In this document: one piece after another, positions 29,701 through 38,639 of the stretch
Position numbering within the stretch: position 1 is the stretch's first letter
How the letters are laid out: every line of letters begins with the position of its first letter
Assembly: GCA_000469685.2 (NCBI GenBank)
Contig: LS997562.1
Span: forward strand, 14,003,967-14,067,966
DNA length: 64,000 nt
Direction: 5' to 3'
From: Haemonchus contortus
Lineage: Eukaryota; Nematoda; Chromadorea; Rhabditida; Trichostrongylidae
Made by a program: the position numbers and the translations under genes
Notes under the pieces: generated by a model
What the model was told of the DNA's origin: nothing
What the model saw: the letters and a program-made list of their open reading frames with translations, nothing else
The model's database searches: none

Positions 29701-31041
29701 ATTTCGCGAATATACGGATGGTTTTTCGAGTATATTCTTGTAGAGGAAATCAAGTAGATCATTTCTAGAAAAAACCCGAACTCGAAAGTCAAATTCTTTC
29801 AAGAGAGAAAGAGCCGCGAAAAAATGCGCAATAATTATGCATCAACCTAATACATCGTGAATAACTTTCAGCTTCCCATTCGACTTGTTTTTCGACCTCT
29901 TCCTACAATGAAGGATCTCCTGAAGTTTTTTCGAACCTACGAAAAACGGTGCCGCGAGCAGTCCAGTCGCTATTGTACATCTGACAAGATCTGCACGGCA
30001 CACCGTACACTTGAGCACGAGAAAGAAAACGCTCCATCTTTCCATGTGAGGGTTTTGCATAGATATTTGGTATGGCCTGTGGAAAGGAAAATCATGGAAG
30101 CACGAGGAAAAGCCCTCAAGCCGGAAATCAAGGCAGAGGAGGAGATGCTTGACCTCCGGAGACTGATTAAATGATAACCCTCCTTCGCAGGAGGGGAGTG
30201 GGGACCAAATCCTCTTTCAAGCTCCCCGCTTATAGGTCCACTCTACTGTTCTCCAATATTTCCGATTAGTTTGATAGGATTCGATGTGTTCTATGTAGTA
30301 ACCGATTTCCATCTGATTGTTTGCAACTATGTATTTTAGAGTTAAGGTCTGAAGAAGGCATTTCATGCCGAAAGCTAACCAATAAGGTTAGGTTTCGGGA
30401 GCTCCGAAAACATATGAAAAGCGACGAGAGCAAGTTCGAATGATGCTCAGAGCTAACAATGTTCTGGAGTATAAAACTGTTGTCGTTGAAAACATATCGA
30501 GTCGAATAGATGTCACGATTACTATCCGCTCCGTTCATCAAGTCCAAACTATTACTTCGTAAAGCAGGGATGCTGGAAACTCTCTAGAAGGTTGATTTTT
30601 ACCATAGTGCTATCTATTGTGCGCTTTAGCGATTACATAAAAGCACGAAAAGTTGTGTCTGCAGTGTCAGTTTCGGATGAACTCGCCAACCTAATTATCG
30701 TAAATAATTTTTTCGAGCTTCCGCTACGTGCTACTATTCAGAACAGCTTTAGGGTTGTTACACGAAATGAGAATACAAGATTTTCACTTCAGGTCGGTGT
30801 TCCCAGTGTTCTACAGCAAACAACGTCAGTCTAATTTCAACACGGATAACGAGAACAGAATTACACATGGCGTAGAGTTTGGCAAAGAAAAAGGCATGAT
30901 CAGCAAAGGAGATACGGTAGTCGCCATTACAGGATGGAAGCCCGGTGAGCACTACACAAGTTCTGTTCTGCCTGCGTTGTCAGTGATCGCATTTCAGGTC
31001 CTGGCTTCATCAACACCGTGCGCGTCATCACTGCAGTGTAA
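14726..31041 (+). CDS. Pyruvate kinase, copy B, with Lys/Glu-rich N-terminal extension (first exon not found)
   Basis: Glycolytic pyruvate kinase. Exons: 14726-15028, 16310-16422, 19605-19696, 23144-23278, 23753-23857, 25585-25696, 25751-25821, 26028-26114, 26168-26332, 26461-26580, 27127-27222, 27295-27452, 27518-27610, 30793-30944, 30998-31041 (TAA). They sum to 614 codons plus stop with every junction in phase. Seen in order: [41 protein letters not shown] (B domain), [26 protein letters not shown] (catalytic Lys), [12 protein letters not shown] (metal-binding Asp), [27 protein letters not shown], and TGWKPGPG (effector loop). Exon 1 adds about 100 charged residues before the core. It joins through a GTGAGC donor in the right phase, but the link is inferred from phase and strand, not from transcripts. 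The introns after 16422 and 27452 start with GC. Introns carry many transposons. The initiating ATG is upstream and was not identified. Confidence 0.92.
14808..14999 (+). repeat. Coding tandem repeat, 4 x 48 bp (16 residues)
   Basis: Within the first visible exon of pyruvate kinase copy B, four 16-residue repeats follow one another: [64 protein letters not shown]. They are preceded by a Gly/Ser/Lys/Glu-rich stretch (residues 1-27 of the exon). The segment is expected to be highly charged and helical or disordered. I know of no catalytic role for such a segment in this enzyme. Confidence 0.85.
15532..16060. mobile_element. MITE, 529 bp, TIR-bearing (copy 1)
   Basis: Bounded by TACAGTAGCTCTCAAAAGTC on the left and the matching complement TTTGAGCGCTACTGTA on the right, consistent with a TA target. 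It has no long open frame. The interior (TTGCTGCGGTAGCAGATTT) matches, in reverse orientation, the 530-bp element at 62371-62900. The ends resemble Tc1-like termini (TACAGT...), so it is probably a non-autonomous Tc1/mariner derivative. It sits in the first visible intron of pyruvate kinase copy B. Confidence 0.85.
16791..18175 (+). pseudogene. Degenerate Tc1-family transposon
   Basis: The left end, TACAGTGCTGTTCAGAAAGG at 16791, resembles a Tc1 terminus; the right end is approximate. Translation pieces on the + strand match Tc1-type transposase in order. They are a helix-turn-helix-like start near 17130, VIWSDESS (first catalytic Asp) near 17485, [37 protein letters not shown] (second Asp) near 17700-17770, then [18 protein letters not shown] and a HGLATRY end near 18050. 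Several stops and frameshifts break it. It lies in the GC-AG intron of pyruvate kinase copy B. Confidence 0.8.
18335..19385 (+). pseudogene. Degenerate mariner/IS630-type element with inverted ends
   Basis: Ends are inverted copies: CAGGGTGTCCCAAAATGATG at 18335 and, complemented, AGGCTATCCCAAAATTATGG at 19385. Inside, broken + strand frames recall a transposase: a [23 protein letters not shown] segment near 18740 and a VDFTVPVWS...[13 protein letters not shown] segment near 19150, similar to the DYxxWSxLExK region. No intact frame remains. A tandem block of about 30 bp (TGAACATATTGCCTTC) lies near 18390-18435. Confidence 0.65.
19788..21049 (-). mobile_element. Tc1/mariner-type element, 1.26 kb, TA-flanked (copy 1)
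   Basis: Perfect short ends TA-CAGGGTGCGCCATAA at 19788 and TTATGGCGCACCCTG-TA at 21049 are inverted, with TA on both sides as expected for Tc1/mariner target duplication. The minus strand carries broken transposase-like frames: a helix-turn-helix-like segment ([19 protein letters not shown]) near 20790, then [13 protein letters not shown] and further pieces toward 19900. A second copy of almost the same length is at 45008-46268. It inserts just after the third visible exon of pyruvate kinase copy B. Confidence 0.85.
21078..22558 (+). pseudogene. Penelope-like retroelement fragment with GIY-YIG endonuclease
   Basis: The + strand at about 22120-22290 translates to [19 protein letters not shown] followed, after a stop, by [15 protein letters not shown]. 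This is the GIY-YIG endonuclease signature of Penelope-like elements. Both ends carry inverted terminal stretches (TTAGGTGGAACAATTTATTA at the left, TGATAATTTGTTCCACCTAA at the right), each next to a hammerhead-core-like GAAAC/GAAAT block. The reverse transcriptase part is not recognisable here. It contains stops and is inactive. Confidence 0.75.
21250..21642. repeat. Fold-back with ~62-bp arms inside the Penelope-like fragment
   Basis: Arm 1 at about 21250-21312 (GAGCAGGCCAAAGAGAAGAG ... AAAGCTGCCCTACC) and arm 2 at about 21579-21642 are inverted copies with few differences. The loop is about 266 bp. It may be a separate non-autonomous insertion or an inverted duplication within the retroelement. 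Confidence 0.65.
22832..22901. repeat. Short palindromic hairpin, 29-bp arms
   Basis: TACTCTCGTACAACCCCCTA at 22832 runs to ATTCTGACAA at 22860. It is followed by an 11-base loop, then the near-perfect complement at 22872-22901. Just two positions (Y/R wobble-like changes) break the pairing. It could extrude as a cruciform or be transcribed as a small hairpin. It lies in an intron of pyruvate kinase copy B. Confidence 0.8.
23367..23655 (+). repeat. tRNA-derived SINE, copy 1
   Basis: Starts AAGTGGTGTAGTGGCAAGTG (A-box-like TGGTGTAGTGG) and has GGGTTCGAATCCCGG (B-box-like) about 35 bases later, the arrangement of an internal RNA polymerase III promoter. The body includes ACCAGACTCATCTAAGAG, CCACCGCAAATCATTGCATA and GGGATTGATCAACGCC. 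Three other copies lie in the window (26755-27045 minus, 48780-49085 plus, 60625-60920 plus). This copy is in the intron between the exons ending 23278 and starting 23753. Confidence 0.85.
24060..25490 (+). pseudogene. RTE-type non-LTR retrotransposon reverse transcriptase fragment
   Basis: Broken + strand frames keep the order of an RTE-like reverse transcriptase. [20 protein letters not shown] lies near 24180, [12 protein letters not shown] near 24300, [20 protein letters not shown] near 24620, and the catalytic block [10 protein letters not shown] near 24720-24755. After that come [12 protein letters not shown] near 24880, AEMKML near 25120, and [15 protein letters not shown] near 25240-25290. 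The usual YADD is YADE and several in-frame stops are present, so it is dead. It fills the intron between the pyruvate kinase exons at 23753-23857 and 25585-25696. Confidence 0.85.
26755..27045 (-). repeat. tRNA-derived SINE, copy 2 (reverse)
   Basis: Reverse-strand copy of the SINE at 23367. The minus strand reads GGTGGTGTAGTGGCAAGTTG near 27036, then GGGTTCGAATCTCGGTTCGG near 26990, down to the TTAACGCCCCAAGGC tail near 26760. It lies in the pyruvate kinase copy B intron 26581-27126. Confidence 0.85.
28925..29512 (+). mobile_element. Internally deleted mariner element, 588 bp
   Basis: Inverted ends TTAGGTTGATGCATAATTAT at 28925 and, complemented, TTAAGTTGATGAATAATTAT at 29512. The 5' part codes for a mariner transposase N-terminus ([20 protein letters not shown] near 29065). 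After a deletion and frameshift, the C-terminal end follows ([12 protein letters not shown] near 29375-29410). The DDD catalytic core is gone, so it could move only in trans. Confidence 0.8.
29625..29850 (-). mobile_element. Truncated mariner end, same family, inverted
   Basis: The reverse strand from 29850 starts TTAGGTTGATGCATAATTAT and continues through TTTTTTCGCGGCTC into the same transposase N-terminal sequence as the element at 28925. The second terminus is missing. With its neighbour it forms a head-to-head pair separated by about 110 bp. Confidence 0.75.
30349..30400 (+). ncRNA. Hammerhead-ribozyme-like motif at Penelope-like end
   Basis: CTGAAGA (30349-30355) is followed by stem II GGCAT-TTC-ATGCC (30357-30369, five paired bases) and then GAAA (30370-30373). 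A stem III candidate follows, CTAACC-AATAA-GGTTAG. This is the order CUGANGA - stem II - GAAA - stem III of hammerhead ribozymes found in Penelope-like elements. One stem III base pair next to the core is broken (G opposite G), so activity is doubtful. Confidence 0.5.
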
Positions 31042-31189
31042 CTCTAATTACTATTCATTATTTCATCTAATACCTTGTCACATTCATGCTATTCGACTTG
31101 ATAAACGTTTAGCAAAAGACGACAGACATGTGTTGGTTTGTGACACTATACAATAACCGGTCGGCTCGCCCTTCTGACGCCGAGCTCCC

Positions 31190-31790
31190 CTCCTTCCCGT
31201 GTTAAAATGGCTTCCCCACCTGGCCTGTACCACTCATCAAGTTTGAACGTTCTAGGTCCAATGGAGCAGGAGCTATGAATTCCCTCTCAAACCCCGCCCA
31301 CTGACCCATTGTGGGCGGAAGCCGCCCAGCGTAAGTGTTCCCATCGTGCCGCCTGCACTCCTACCCAATTCGAACGCTCTAGGTCTAAATTTTAGTTATT
31401 CACATAAACCCCGCCAATTGTGGGCGGAGTCTAGCTCTGCCACCCACCATGAGCGTTTCCATCCTGCCGCCTATTCTCCTTCCAACTTTGAACTTTCTTG
31501 ACCCACGGAGACAGGAGTTATGATTTTCCAAAATCCATGATATATATAAACCGCTAACTTTGTGTGTCCGTTTGTATGCCCGTTTGTGCGTCCTTCCAAA
31601 AGTCACGTAGGCAAATGATTAAGTGCGTTATCAATCAAGCGGATACATATATTTCATTAGATGAGAATCTAAGATCATTAGCGGTTGGATAGGTCTTGCC
31701 GAAAGTGATATCGAAGCAAAGAGGAATCGTGATCTTTCATTGAGTTACAAACTTTGCTGAGAGCGGTCGTAAAAAGCGTTCTCCTGACTA
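31190..31790 (-). repeat. Reverse-oriented copy of the array unit (minisatellite, TATA-like start, core part)
   Basis: The minus strand carries the minisatellite blocks (CATAACTCCTGTCTCCGTGG near 31515, CCGCCCACAATGG, GGGAACACTTACGCTGGGCG). Next to it is ATATATAAACCGCTAACTTTGTG and, at about 31680-31790, a core fragment in reverse. It starts about 150 bp after the stop of pyruvate kinase copy B and shows the family is dispersed as well as tandem. Confidence 0.65.
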
Positions 31791-31976
31791 TTTACTGTCA
31801 TGCTAAATCCCTATACTATGGACGATTCAACTATCGGTTCGCAGCCAACTGAGGGAAGAGAGAGGTTAGGTTTCGTGGGCAAAAAAACTTTTTGCTCTCG
31901 AATAATTTTTATTGAAAGTACCTTTGCATTTAACCTATTTTCCAGACTAGACGCGTATTTTTCCATCCATCCATGA

Positions 31977-33400
31977 TATATACATATATATATATATATA
32001 TAAACCGCTAACTGTGTGCCTGTTTGTATGCCCGTTTGTGCGTCCGCCACGTATGCACGATAAGGACAGGTGAAATAACACGTAAGCTTGGTGGAGAAGT
32101 AATATCCTACTTATATAATCGGCTAAGTGTGTCTGTTGGTGTGTTTGTGTGTGTGTTTGTCTGACCGGAAATTCATAACTCCTGTCCCATTGGACCTAGG
32201 GCATTCAAGTTTGAAAGAGAGATAGGGGGCAGGATGGGAACACTGATGGCACATGATAGGAAGTGACAACTATCGTTAGAAATGAATAAGGAACCTTAGA
32301 AGGCAAAAGCCTCAGGATCGGTAACTACCTTCGTATTAGCGATGAAGCCTTGGCACCTTGATAGGTGGTGTGGGATGCGAAGGGACCACAAATCTTTGGC
32401 AACAGGGATTGATAACAACTGATAGGACTGATAAGAAACTATAGAAGTCGAGAGCCACTAGATCGGTAACGCACTTTCTGTCAATAATGGAAACTTGGAA
32501 TATTAATAGGTTAAGTAAGATGTGAGAGGATCGTAGGTACTCGGTGAAGTGATCAAGAACGGTTGGTGCCAGGCCAGGAGCTGATAAGGGCTAATGAAAA
32601 CCCGAGACCTGAAACCTGAAATAAAGCGTAGAGCCACTATAATAATGGCATTAATAGTGGTGCCTTGACAGTTTGGCGTATGACGTGGAGTATGGCGAGA
32701 TCGTAGACGACCGATGATAGGAACTGCTAACAGCTGATAGCGACTGATAAGAGCACTTACCAATTGAATTTAACCCCTATGGTATTTACGATGTAGTTAT
32801 GATTACGAGCATTATATAGATTACGACCGCTACCCAGCAAGATTTGTAATGCGGGTGAAAAACAAGGATACTTGATGTTTTGATATCATTTACGACAAAG
32901 CTCATCCCACCGCCAATAATTTGGGATTCTCAACTAATGATGTACCCGTGGAGGAAAGAAGGTCCAGTGATAACGAAATCTTATAATGGTGTTATTATCA
33001 ATTGAGAACATTTGTGAGTACTACGCAATTCTTTGGTTGCCTATCAGTCAAACCTTAATGGTTCATTATTTTCAAGATGAAGAGCAACCGACTGATACCT
33101 TTAATCGTAGGCGTATGCGCGGGCATGTGGTGCACGCATTGTGGCGTGCGTAGCCCAACTGGTGTTTTTATAAAGCATTTTGCATTTTTGAAGAACGCCC
33201 CGCCCATCGGCGGTGGGTCTTCCTAGTTCGATTTAACTTACCAATTCACACCTCTAGCCACCTTTGCACCCCAGTTTTGAAGCCGTCTCGTGATTGAATT
33301 TGAACCATGGACCTCAGCACAGCTCATTTCGATGCATGCCACGCCTACTGTGGGCGGGGCTCCGCCAAGCTGATGTGTGCTTTATACTTCTCGGGACATT
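31977..33400 (+). repeat. Dispersed copy of the array unit with (TA)n and degenerate palindromes
   Basis: (TA)n at about 31977-32001 precedes AAACCGCTAACTGTGTG. A full-style start, TTATATAATCGGCTAAGTGTG, is at about 32110, then GACCGGAAATTCATAACTCC at 32163. The core (TTACGACCGCTACCCAGCAA) is at about 32820, and GC-rich blocks (CGCCCCGCCCATCGGCGG) at about 33194 with another at 33345. A run of loose repeats of the type CTGATAAGGGCTGATAA fills 32395-32760. No gene found. Confidence 0.65.
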
Positions 33401-34199
33401 GCCACCCTTCCCACGCTTGAATGTCTATCCAGGCAGATCTAAAAGAGCTGAGGAATTTCATGCTAGACATACATAACGAAGGACGACAGAAGACAGACAG
33501 AACGACAGAACAACAGACGAAGCGCTTCATAGTAAGTAGGATCACTTTCACATCAGCGCTTCTAGTTATTAGCTCCAACTTTGGTTTCTGTATTTTTTCC
33601 ACAGTTTATATAAGCCTTAAACCAACTCTAAGGGAGGAATATACGTCAGGGTGGAAACCAATTGTTAGTAAGCTGTTACAATTGACAAGGGTTGATTAGG
33701 TGCGATAGATTGCGAGAGCCACTGAAACAGTTTTTTCATTATCATTAGAGCCTTGTCAGCAGCATTATGTGGGGTGTGATGGGATCGTAGATGGTTGACT
33801 ATGAGAACTCGTAGCAGCTGAATAAGGGCTGTTAAGGAGGCGTAGAAGGCGAGGGCTACAAGGGCGAGTGATACAAGGTTCTACGGAGTCGTAAATGATC
33901 GGTGACAAGTATCCTTCTTTTCCCCGACTTTCAATTCCTTTTCCGTTTTCTTCTACTTCTTATTGAGTCAAGGATATTCGAGTGACAGTTCGTTAGGTTA
34001 ACTGGTTTTAGACTTTTAATAGAGGTGATGGTCCAGCATAGTGAGGAGGTGGCGAAGAAACGCGAAAACCGGCTTATTTGAAGAAATAAATATAAGGCTT
34101 CAAGAGGGAAGTGAAATTTGGGACTGGACGAGAATGTTACGAAAAGCAGTCTGGAAGCGGTTACTGGACGAGCTGTTTGAATGCGAGCGCCACCGCATA

Positions 34200-34520
34200 A
34201 TTTTTTTTCAGCACAGGAATAGAGCATTGAACACAGACCTTCAACTGGTAGATCCTTAGTCACGGCATGCAGTAGCGTGGCGCAGTGGAAGTGTACTGAG
34301 CCTACACCCAGAAGTCGATAGATCAAAAACCATTCCTTAGTACTTCTTTTCTGCGTAGAATACTGAGCATTGAATACAGGCATTTGACTTGAAGGTCCCT
34401 GATTGTGAAATGCGGTAGAGTGGCGCAGTGGAAGGGTGATGGTCCCAAGATGTCGGTGGATCTCCCCAATCGGGATACCCATTGCATTCCTTTGCTTTTG
34501 TAGAACTACGTGATTGCGGG
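34200..34520 (+). repeat. Tandem tRNA-like repeat, two monomers of ~143 bp
   Basis: GTGGCGCAGTGGAAG occurs at 34277 and 34420, each preceded by AGCATTGAA(C/T)ACAG and a CTTCAACTGG/CTTGAAGGTCCCTGA-like stretch. TGGCGCAGTGG fits a tRNA A box. B-box-like sequence after it is degraded (GTCGATAGATCAAAAACC). This is a second tRNA-derived family, distinct from the SINE at 23367. It is not an intact tRNA gene because no cloverleaf closes. Confidence 0.55.
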
Positions 34521-34964
34521 CGTTCCCTTTGAGAAATGGAGTGTGGAATGCGGACATATGTAGGTAGGCCTTTCATCTGATAGGAGTCGAGAATCAGAAA
34601 CTCTATATTGTTTTGCGCGTTCTCTTTCTTGTGAAGCAAGCAGCAACTTCTATGGGAGTCGGCCTCAACGAATCGGCCGCAGTGTTCTCTGAATTAATCC
34701 CTTCATATAGTACAGTTGTCAGTCAGTGATAATGGAAAAAAGCTCTTTGAAAATAAGCAAAGAGTCCGAACATACCACAACACGTTTCTGTGATAATATA
34801 ATTGGATCGAACCTTCCCTCTGTTCGCTTTATCATACACTCAGGTCGAACTGTGTATTTATCTCCTGTCTGTTGCTCCCTAGTTCAATTCGGGAGATACC
34901 CGCGACTATTTTGTGTTGGTGGACGAGGAACGCTCTCGGGATTGCAGACACCATCGGTTATAAG

Positions 34965-35035
34965 GATAAAGTCTTTTGGCGTAAACCAGTACCATCTGAG
35001 AAATGCGCCTGCAATCGTATTCCATTCAGATTCAT
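34965..35035 (-). repeat. SINE 3' fragment (reverse)
   Basis: AAAGTCTTTTGGCGTAAACC and CATCTGAGAAATGCGCCTGC and CCATTCAGATTCAT match, in reverse orientation, the tail of the tRNA-derived SINE family (compare 60840-60910). The promoter half is absent. Confidence 0.6.
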
Positions 35036-35649
35036 TCGACCGTCGGTTACATGAACATTTCAATTTCGAAAGAGACGAAATTATAAGGGAAAACTGGCCA
35101 CGTCAAACTTGCAGGACGATGTCGCCTTCAAAACAACATCACTGAAACACCATCGCCTATATGATGTATACGATTATCTCATGGAATGCTTGCTTTCTAC
35201 TATGCGAACTCCCTTATCCGTTTTATATTCAAAAAGATTATGGGTGCAATCTTCCTAGAATTTGCTATAACCGTAGGCTAAGCAGCACATTTGAAAATTT
35301 GGAGAGCTTCCAGCTGTCTCGAGCTGATTTTTCTGATTTAGATCTCTGCAGCTTTGTTACCTCACCACCTATCTTTTGGAGAAACAGTTCGCGAGAATTT
35401 TGAGGTGTCTTGTTTAAGTCGAATAGCGGAAGTATTGCTTAGGAGTAGTGCATTGGTTGTAAAGAAAACGAGAATTTTGTCACTTTTGCGTAAAATAAGG
35501 CTCTCAAAAGTAGTAGAAGTATGGGTTGTAAGAAATCACCCCGACGTGAATGACATCAGGAAGGTATTTGAAGGAGATTTCATTTGGAGCAATTGATAAA
35601 AGAACCGACTACATCAACCCAAGAATGTCCAAAACTGCCTTCAACTGTC

Positions 35650-36680
35650 GCCATGGATCATGTCTAGTTGTTTGAACACCCTACATGGGCTCCGTTGCGA
35701 ATGGTGCAAACTCTATGATGCGGTTGGAACTCGTCTGCACATACACACAAGACTATCATTGAGCCTTAATAACGCCCTATCTAAGCCGTTTTCCGACTTG
35801 ACAGCGCCACATATGGTATATGAGAGTGTCACAGGTCTCATCTTTTATCTCAGCGAAATATCTCATAAATCATTTTTATTGCGAATTGTGAATTTGAACC
35901 TGCTCGCAACTGATGCCGCCTTGATTTGCGATGGATTCCGCGAATCACTATCTTTATATAACCATCGGAAGTTTTGCGATATTTAGACAGATATACAGAC
36001 CGATAAAATAACCCATCGGCCAGTAGGCCGACACTTGAAATTACTGCTTCACATGCTAGTAGGATTGATTATTTGGCTTACATCATTGGCTCACTTATGA
36101 GAGTCAGATGCGTCAGGTCGAAACATCTAATCAAAACCTGCATCTTGAGCAATTGCCACTGTGCCACTTGTACATTCCTTTTCTACATGACGGTCGTATT
36201 CAGAACGTCATCATCACTTGTTAAGATTCTGTCCGTTGCGACGCTAGCAATCTATTCATTCGACTTTGTTCAACGCTGTAGAAATAGAAAAAAAATAAAG
36301 AAAGTACCGAAGGCTAGTTGGTATTGCCCTAACTCCCTTGTCGTTATCTTTTTTTCGCAGGAAATTTCAATCCTCTTAGAGACACTAGTTTTTTTTTTGC
36401 AGCAACTGTATGTTTGAACATTCTGATCTGGATAGGGCTATGTGATGACTTGGTCCCACAAGTTATTAGAAAAGTATGTACTATCTATGACGTACTTAAA
36501 GGCACGGTTCAGGATGAAGGTGGTTCCTACATTTCCCATATAGCATGAATTCGACCCCCCCCCCCCCGATACCATATGTGGCGGTGTGAGGTTGAAAAAC
36601 GTCTTGGATAGGGCACAGTAAGGGGTCAGAGAATGTCTCGTAAGGATGCCACGCCCACAGTGGACGTGTCTCAACGATGA
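35650..36680. repeat. Inverted pair of a dispersed repeat
   Basis: About 35650-35850 (AACGCCCTATCTAAGCCG ... GCGCCACATATGGTAT) and about 36490-36680 (reverse) share their blocks. The second copy has a run of 13 C at 36554-36566 next to GATACCATATGTGGCGGTGT. A related piece (CACCCTATCTAAACCG) is near 22950. Between the arms, the open stretch 36073-36417 codes for 114 residues rich in hydrophobic and Cys residues. It has no family I recognise and is not called a gene. Confidence 0.5.
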
Positions 36681-36689
36681 TTCAGAGGC

Positions 36690-38630
36690 TGCACTATCTG
36701 AGACGACTTCTATGTTGAAAGTTCAAACCTTGCCATGACCCATAGCGACAAAGGAAGACGGTTTTAGACAATTCTGACTCGATGTAGCCAACTCTTTGCG
36801 CAAATGGAACAACTGGAATCTTCGATCCATGCCTTTTTGTCATGGTAATCTCGTACAACCTCTAGTGCCGTTACTTCTGAAGAGCTTTATTTTTCGCGAA
36901 GTAGGCAAATTCTCTCGCTCTCTTCGCCACCGAAGCACTACATTACTTCAACACTTCCTCTTTTCTACTTAAAATGATACCTCCAAATTATCGTGAACTG
37001 TGAACAACTAGCATTCAGGAAAGTGAGTCCCTCAATCTTTACAGAAACGTGAGGCTACGCGTCTGATGAATACGATGTTTTCTTGAAAAGGCTGCTCACT
37101 TTTTGAACGAAACCACCAGTTTTTCTCTGGTATGAGTTTGCTATTGCACACAGTCACACACTGAATAACAGGTATCCTGTCGGGAGTTCATCAGAAGAGT
37201 AACTTTTACATCGATGAAAAGGTTCGCTTGATCCACGTACTACTCACTGATTCGTCCCATACCCGCTGTTTCCAACTGGTTCGTCTGCAGATACTAGGCG
37301 ACACAGTCGTTCCCATAGCTTTGTTACTTACGCGTGAGCCTGCATAGCAAGCTTATTCCATGCGCTTGATCATAGCAGGTTTTCCGAATTACTGGTTCTT
37401 CTCGCTGGTATCACGCCCAGGGAATCATTGGAAGGATTCTGCTTGTATATCATTGATCTATCCTTGAGCTCCATTCACTGTTCTCTTTAATTTTGCAAGC
37501 TCCGGCTTCTTTTTCAAATATTATGCAATCGGTCCTCAAATGTAATATGTAAGTAGGCCAAATTTTCTCAATGCAAAATGCGCTCTCTAGCTTCAGTGTA
37601 TTCGCCTGAGGAATACAAGAAAAAATATTGAGTCAAAAGGTTGAAGAAAGTTCGTATTCGACAACGTCCCAGTAAAGGTTCTCTAGACTTCCACTACAGT
37701 CCCAGTTCCTTACTTATACCTCTCAAATCTGTCATCCTCTGTTGTCATTTTCCTGCTTGACGAACCCCTTGTGAAGGTGGCCTGTTGAAATTTAATTGGT
37801 AAACAATATAAAGTGTGTTGTAGTTAACGCATTTTTATTGTTTCGAGGCTGTTCCATGAAGAGCTTAAACTAACTAATCATCTTCTTCAGCTTTTGACCC
37901 CTACTACAATTAGAAGCGAAGTCTGCTTTTCTGTAGTACTGATACCGCTTCTCCGCCCGAATGAATGCTCGGTTGATCGCGCTGAAGGCTAACTAATTTC
38001 GAGTCCTTATGATTTCGAGTCCACTCCAAAACGCTCTCCTAAAGCATCGCTGCAAATTGGTCATAGCGCGTGACCCTAACCGTCCAACGTGACATTTTCG
38101 TTTCCATTACTGGCTGTACAACTTCTTTCAAGTTCTTAGCAATAGTTTTACACTTTCGAAGCCGGTGCATACTATATTGGGCAATATGCATAGTCAATCA
38201 AAAGAAACACCTAAAATCCGATCGATCTGTTTTCTAATGCAAGATTATCTAATAATGAGTATAGCCTCCCTTCTTCAGAATAAGCTCGAAGATCCGATCA
38301 GGTATCGAATTGCAGAGAGAACAGAAGGCAGGCGGCAGTCTTCCACTCCATAGTTAGGGTACCGGAACTCCTCCCCGATCGCGACATTCTCCCTTGCGGC
38401 ATGCGGCAAATGCCATTGCAATCACCGTACTCACCCCGCTTCCCCACCAATCGATATGACGCAACATTTTTCGTCGATTGCCTTTCTTTTTTATTAGATT
38501 TGAGCGTTTTTTGTTTCTTTTTCGTTTTTATGTTTATTAGACATAATTAATTCGAATGACTACTCCTATATTAGCAATGATCAAGTACGCATTGGAATGG
38601 AATAGAGCGGCCAGTCAATTCAAATAATCA
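36690..38630. other. Intergenic stretch, nothing recognised
   Basis: No conserved protein segment, RNA gene or matched repeat ends were found on either strand. Base composition is ordinary for the window. It separates the repeat-rich part on the left from the transposon cluster at 38.6-41.3 kb. Confidence 0.4.
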
Positions 38631-38639
38631 AAGGACTCC

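Larger units (their letters stand above)
28040..30420 (+). pseudogene. Penelope-like retroelement, broken and split by mariner insertions
   Basis: About 28080-28300 translates to a Penelope-type reverse transcriptase start: [36 protein letters not shown]. Near 28525 comes [17 protein letters not shown], a decayed catalytic YxDD region. A C-terminal endonuclease-like stretch ([20 protein letters not shown]) follows at about 30075-30130. At 30349-30400 there is a hammerhead-like sequence. Two mariner remnants (28925-29512, 29625-29850) interrupt it. It sits in the last long intron of pyruvate kinase copy B. Confidence 0.75.

Noticed and set aside
34270..34440. Possible true tRNA genes at the GTGGCGCAGTGG blocks.
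   Set aside because: No closed acceptor stem or anticodon arm could be drawn; they are tRNA-derived repeats at best.
36073..36417. 114-codon hydrophobic open stretch.
   Set aside because: No family recognised, and it lies between inverted repeat arms. Length alone is not enough in this base composition.
36554..36566. Run of 13 C as a G-quadruplex or regulatory site.
   Set aside because: A single homopolymer next to a dispersed repeat; nothing else supports a function.
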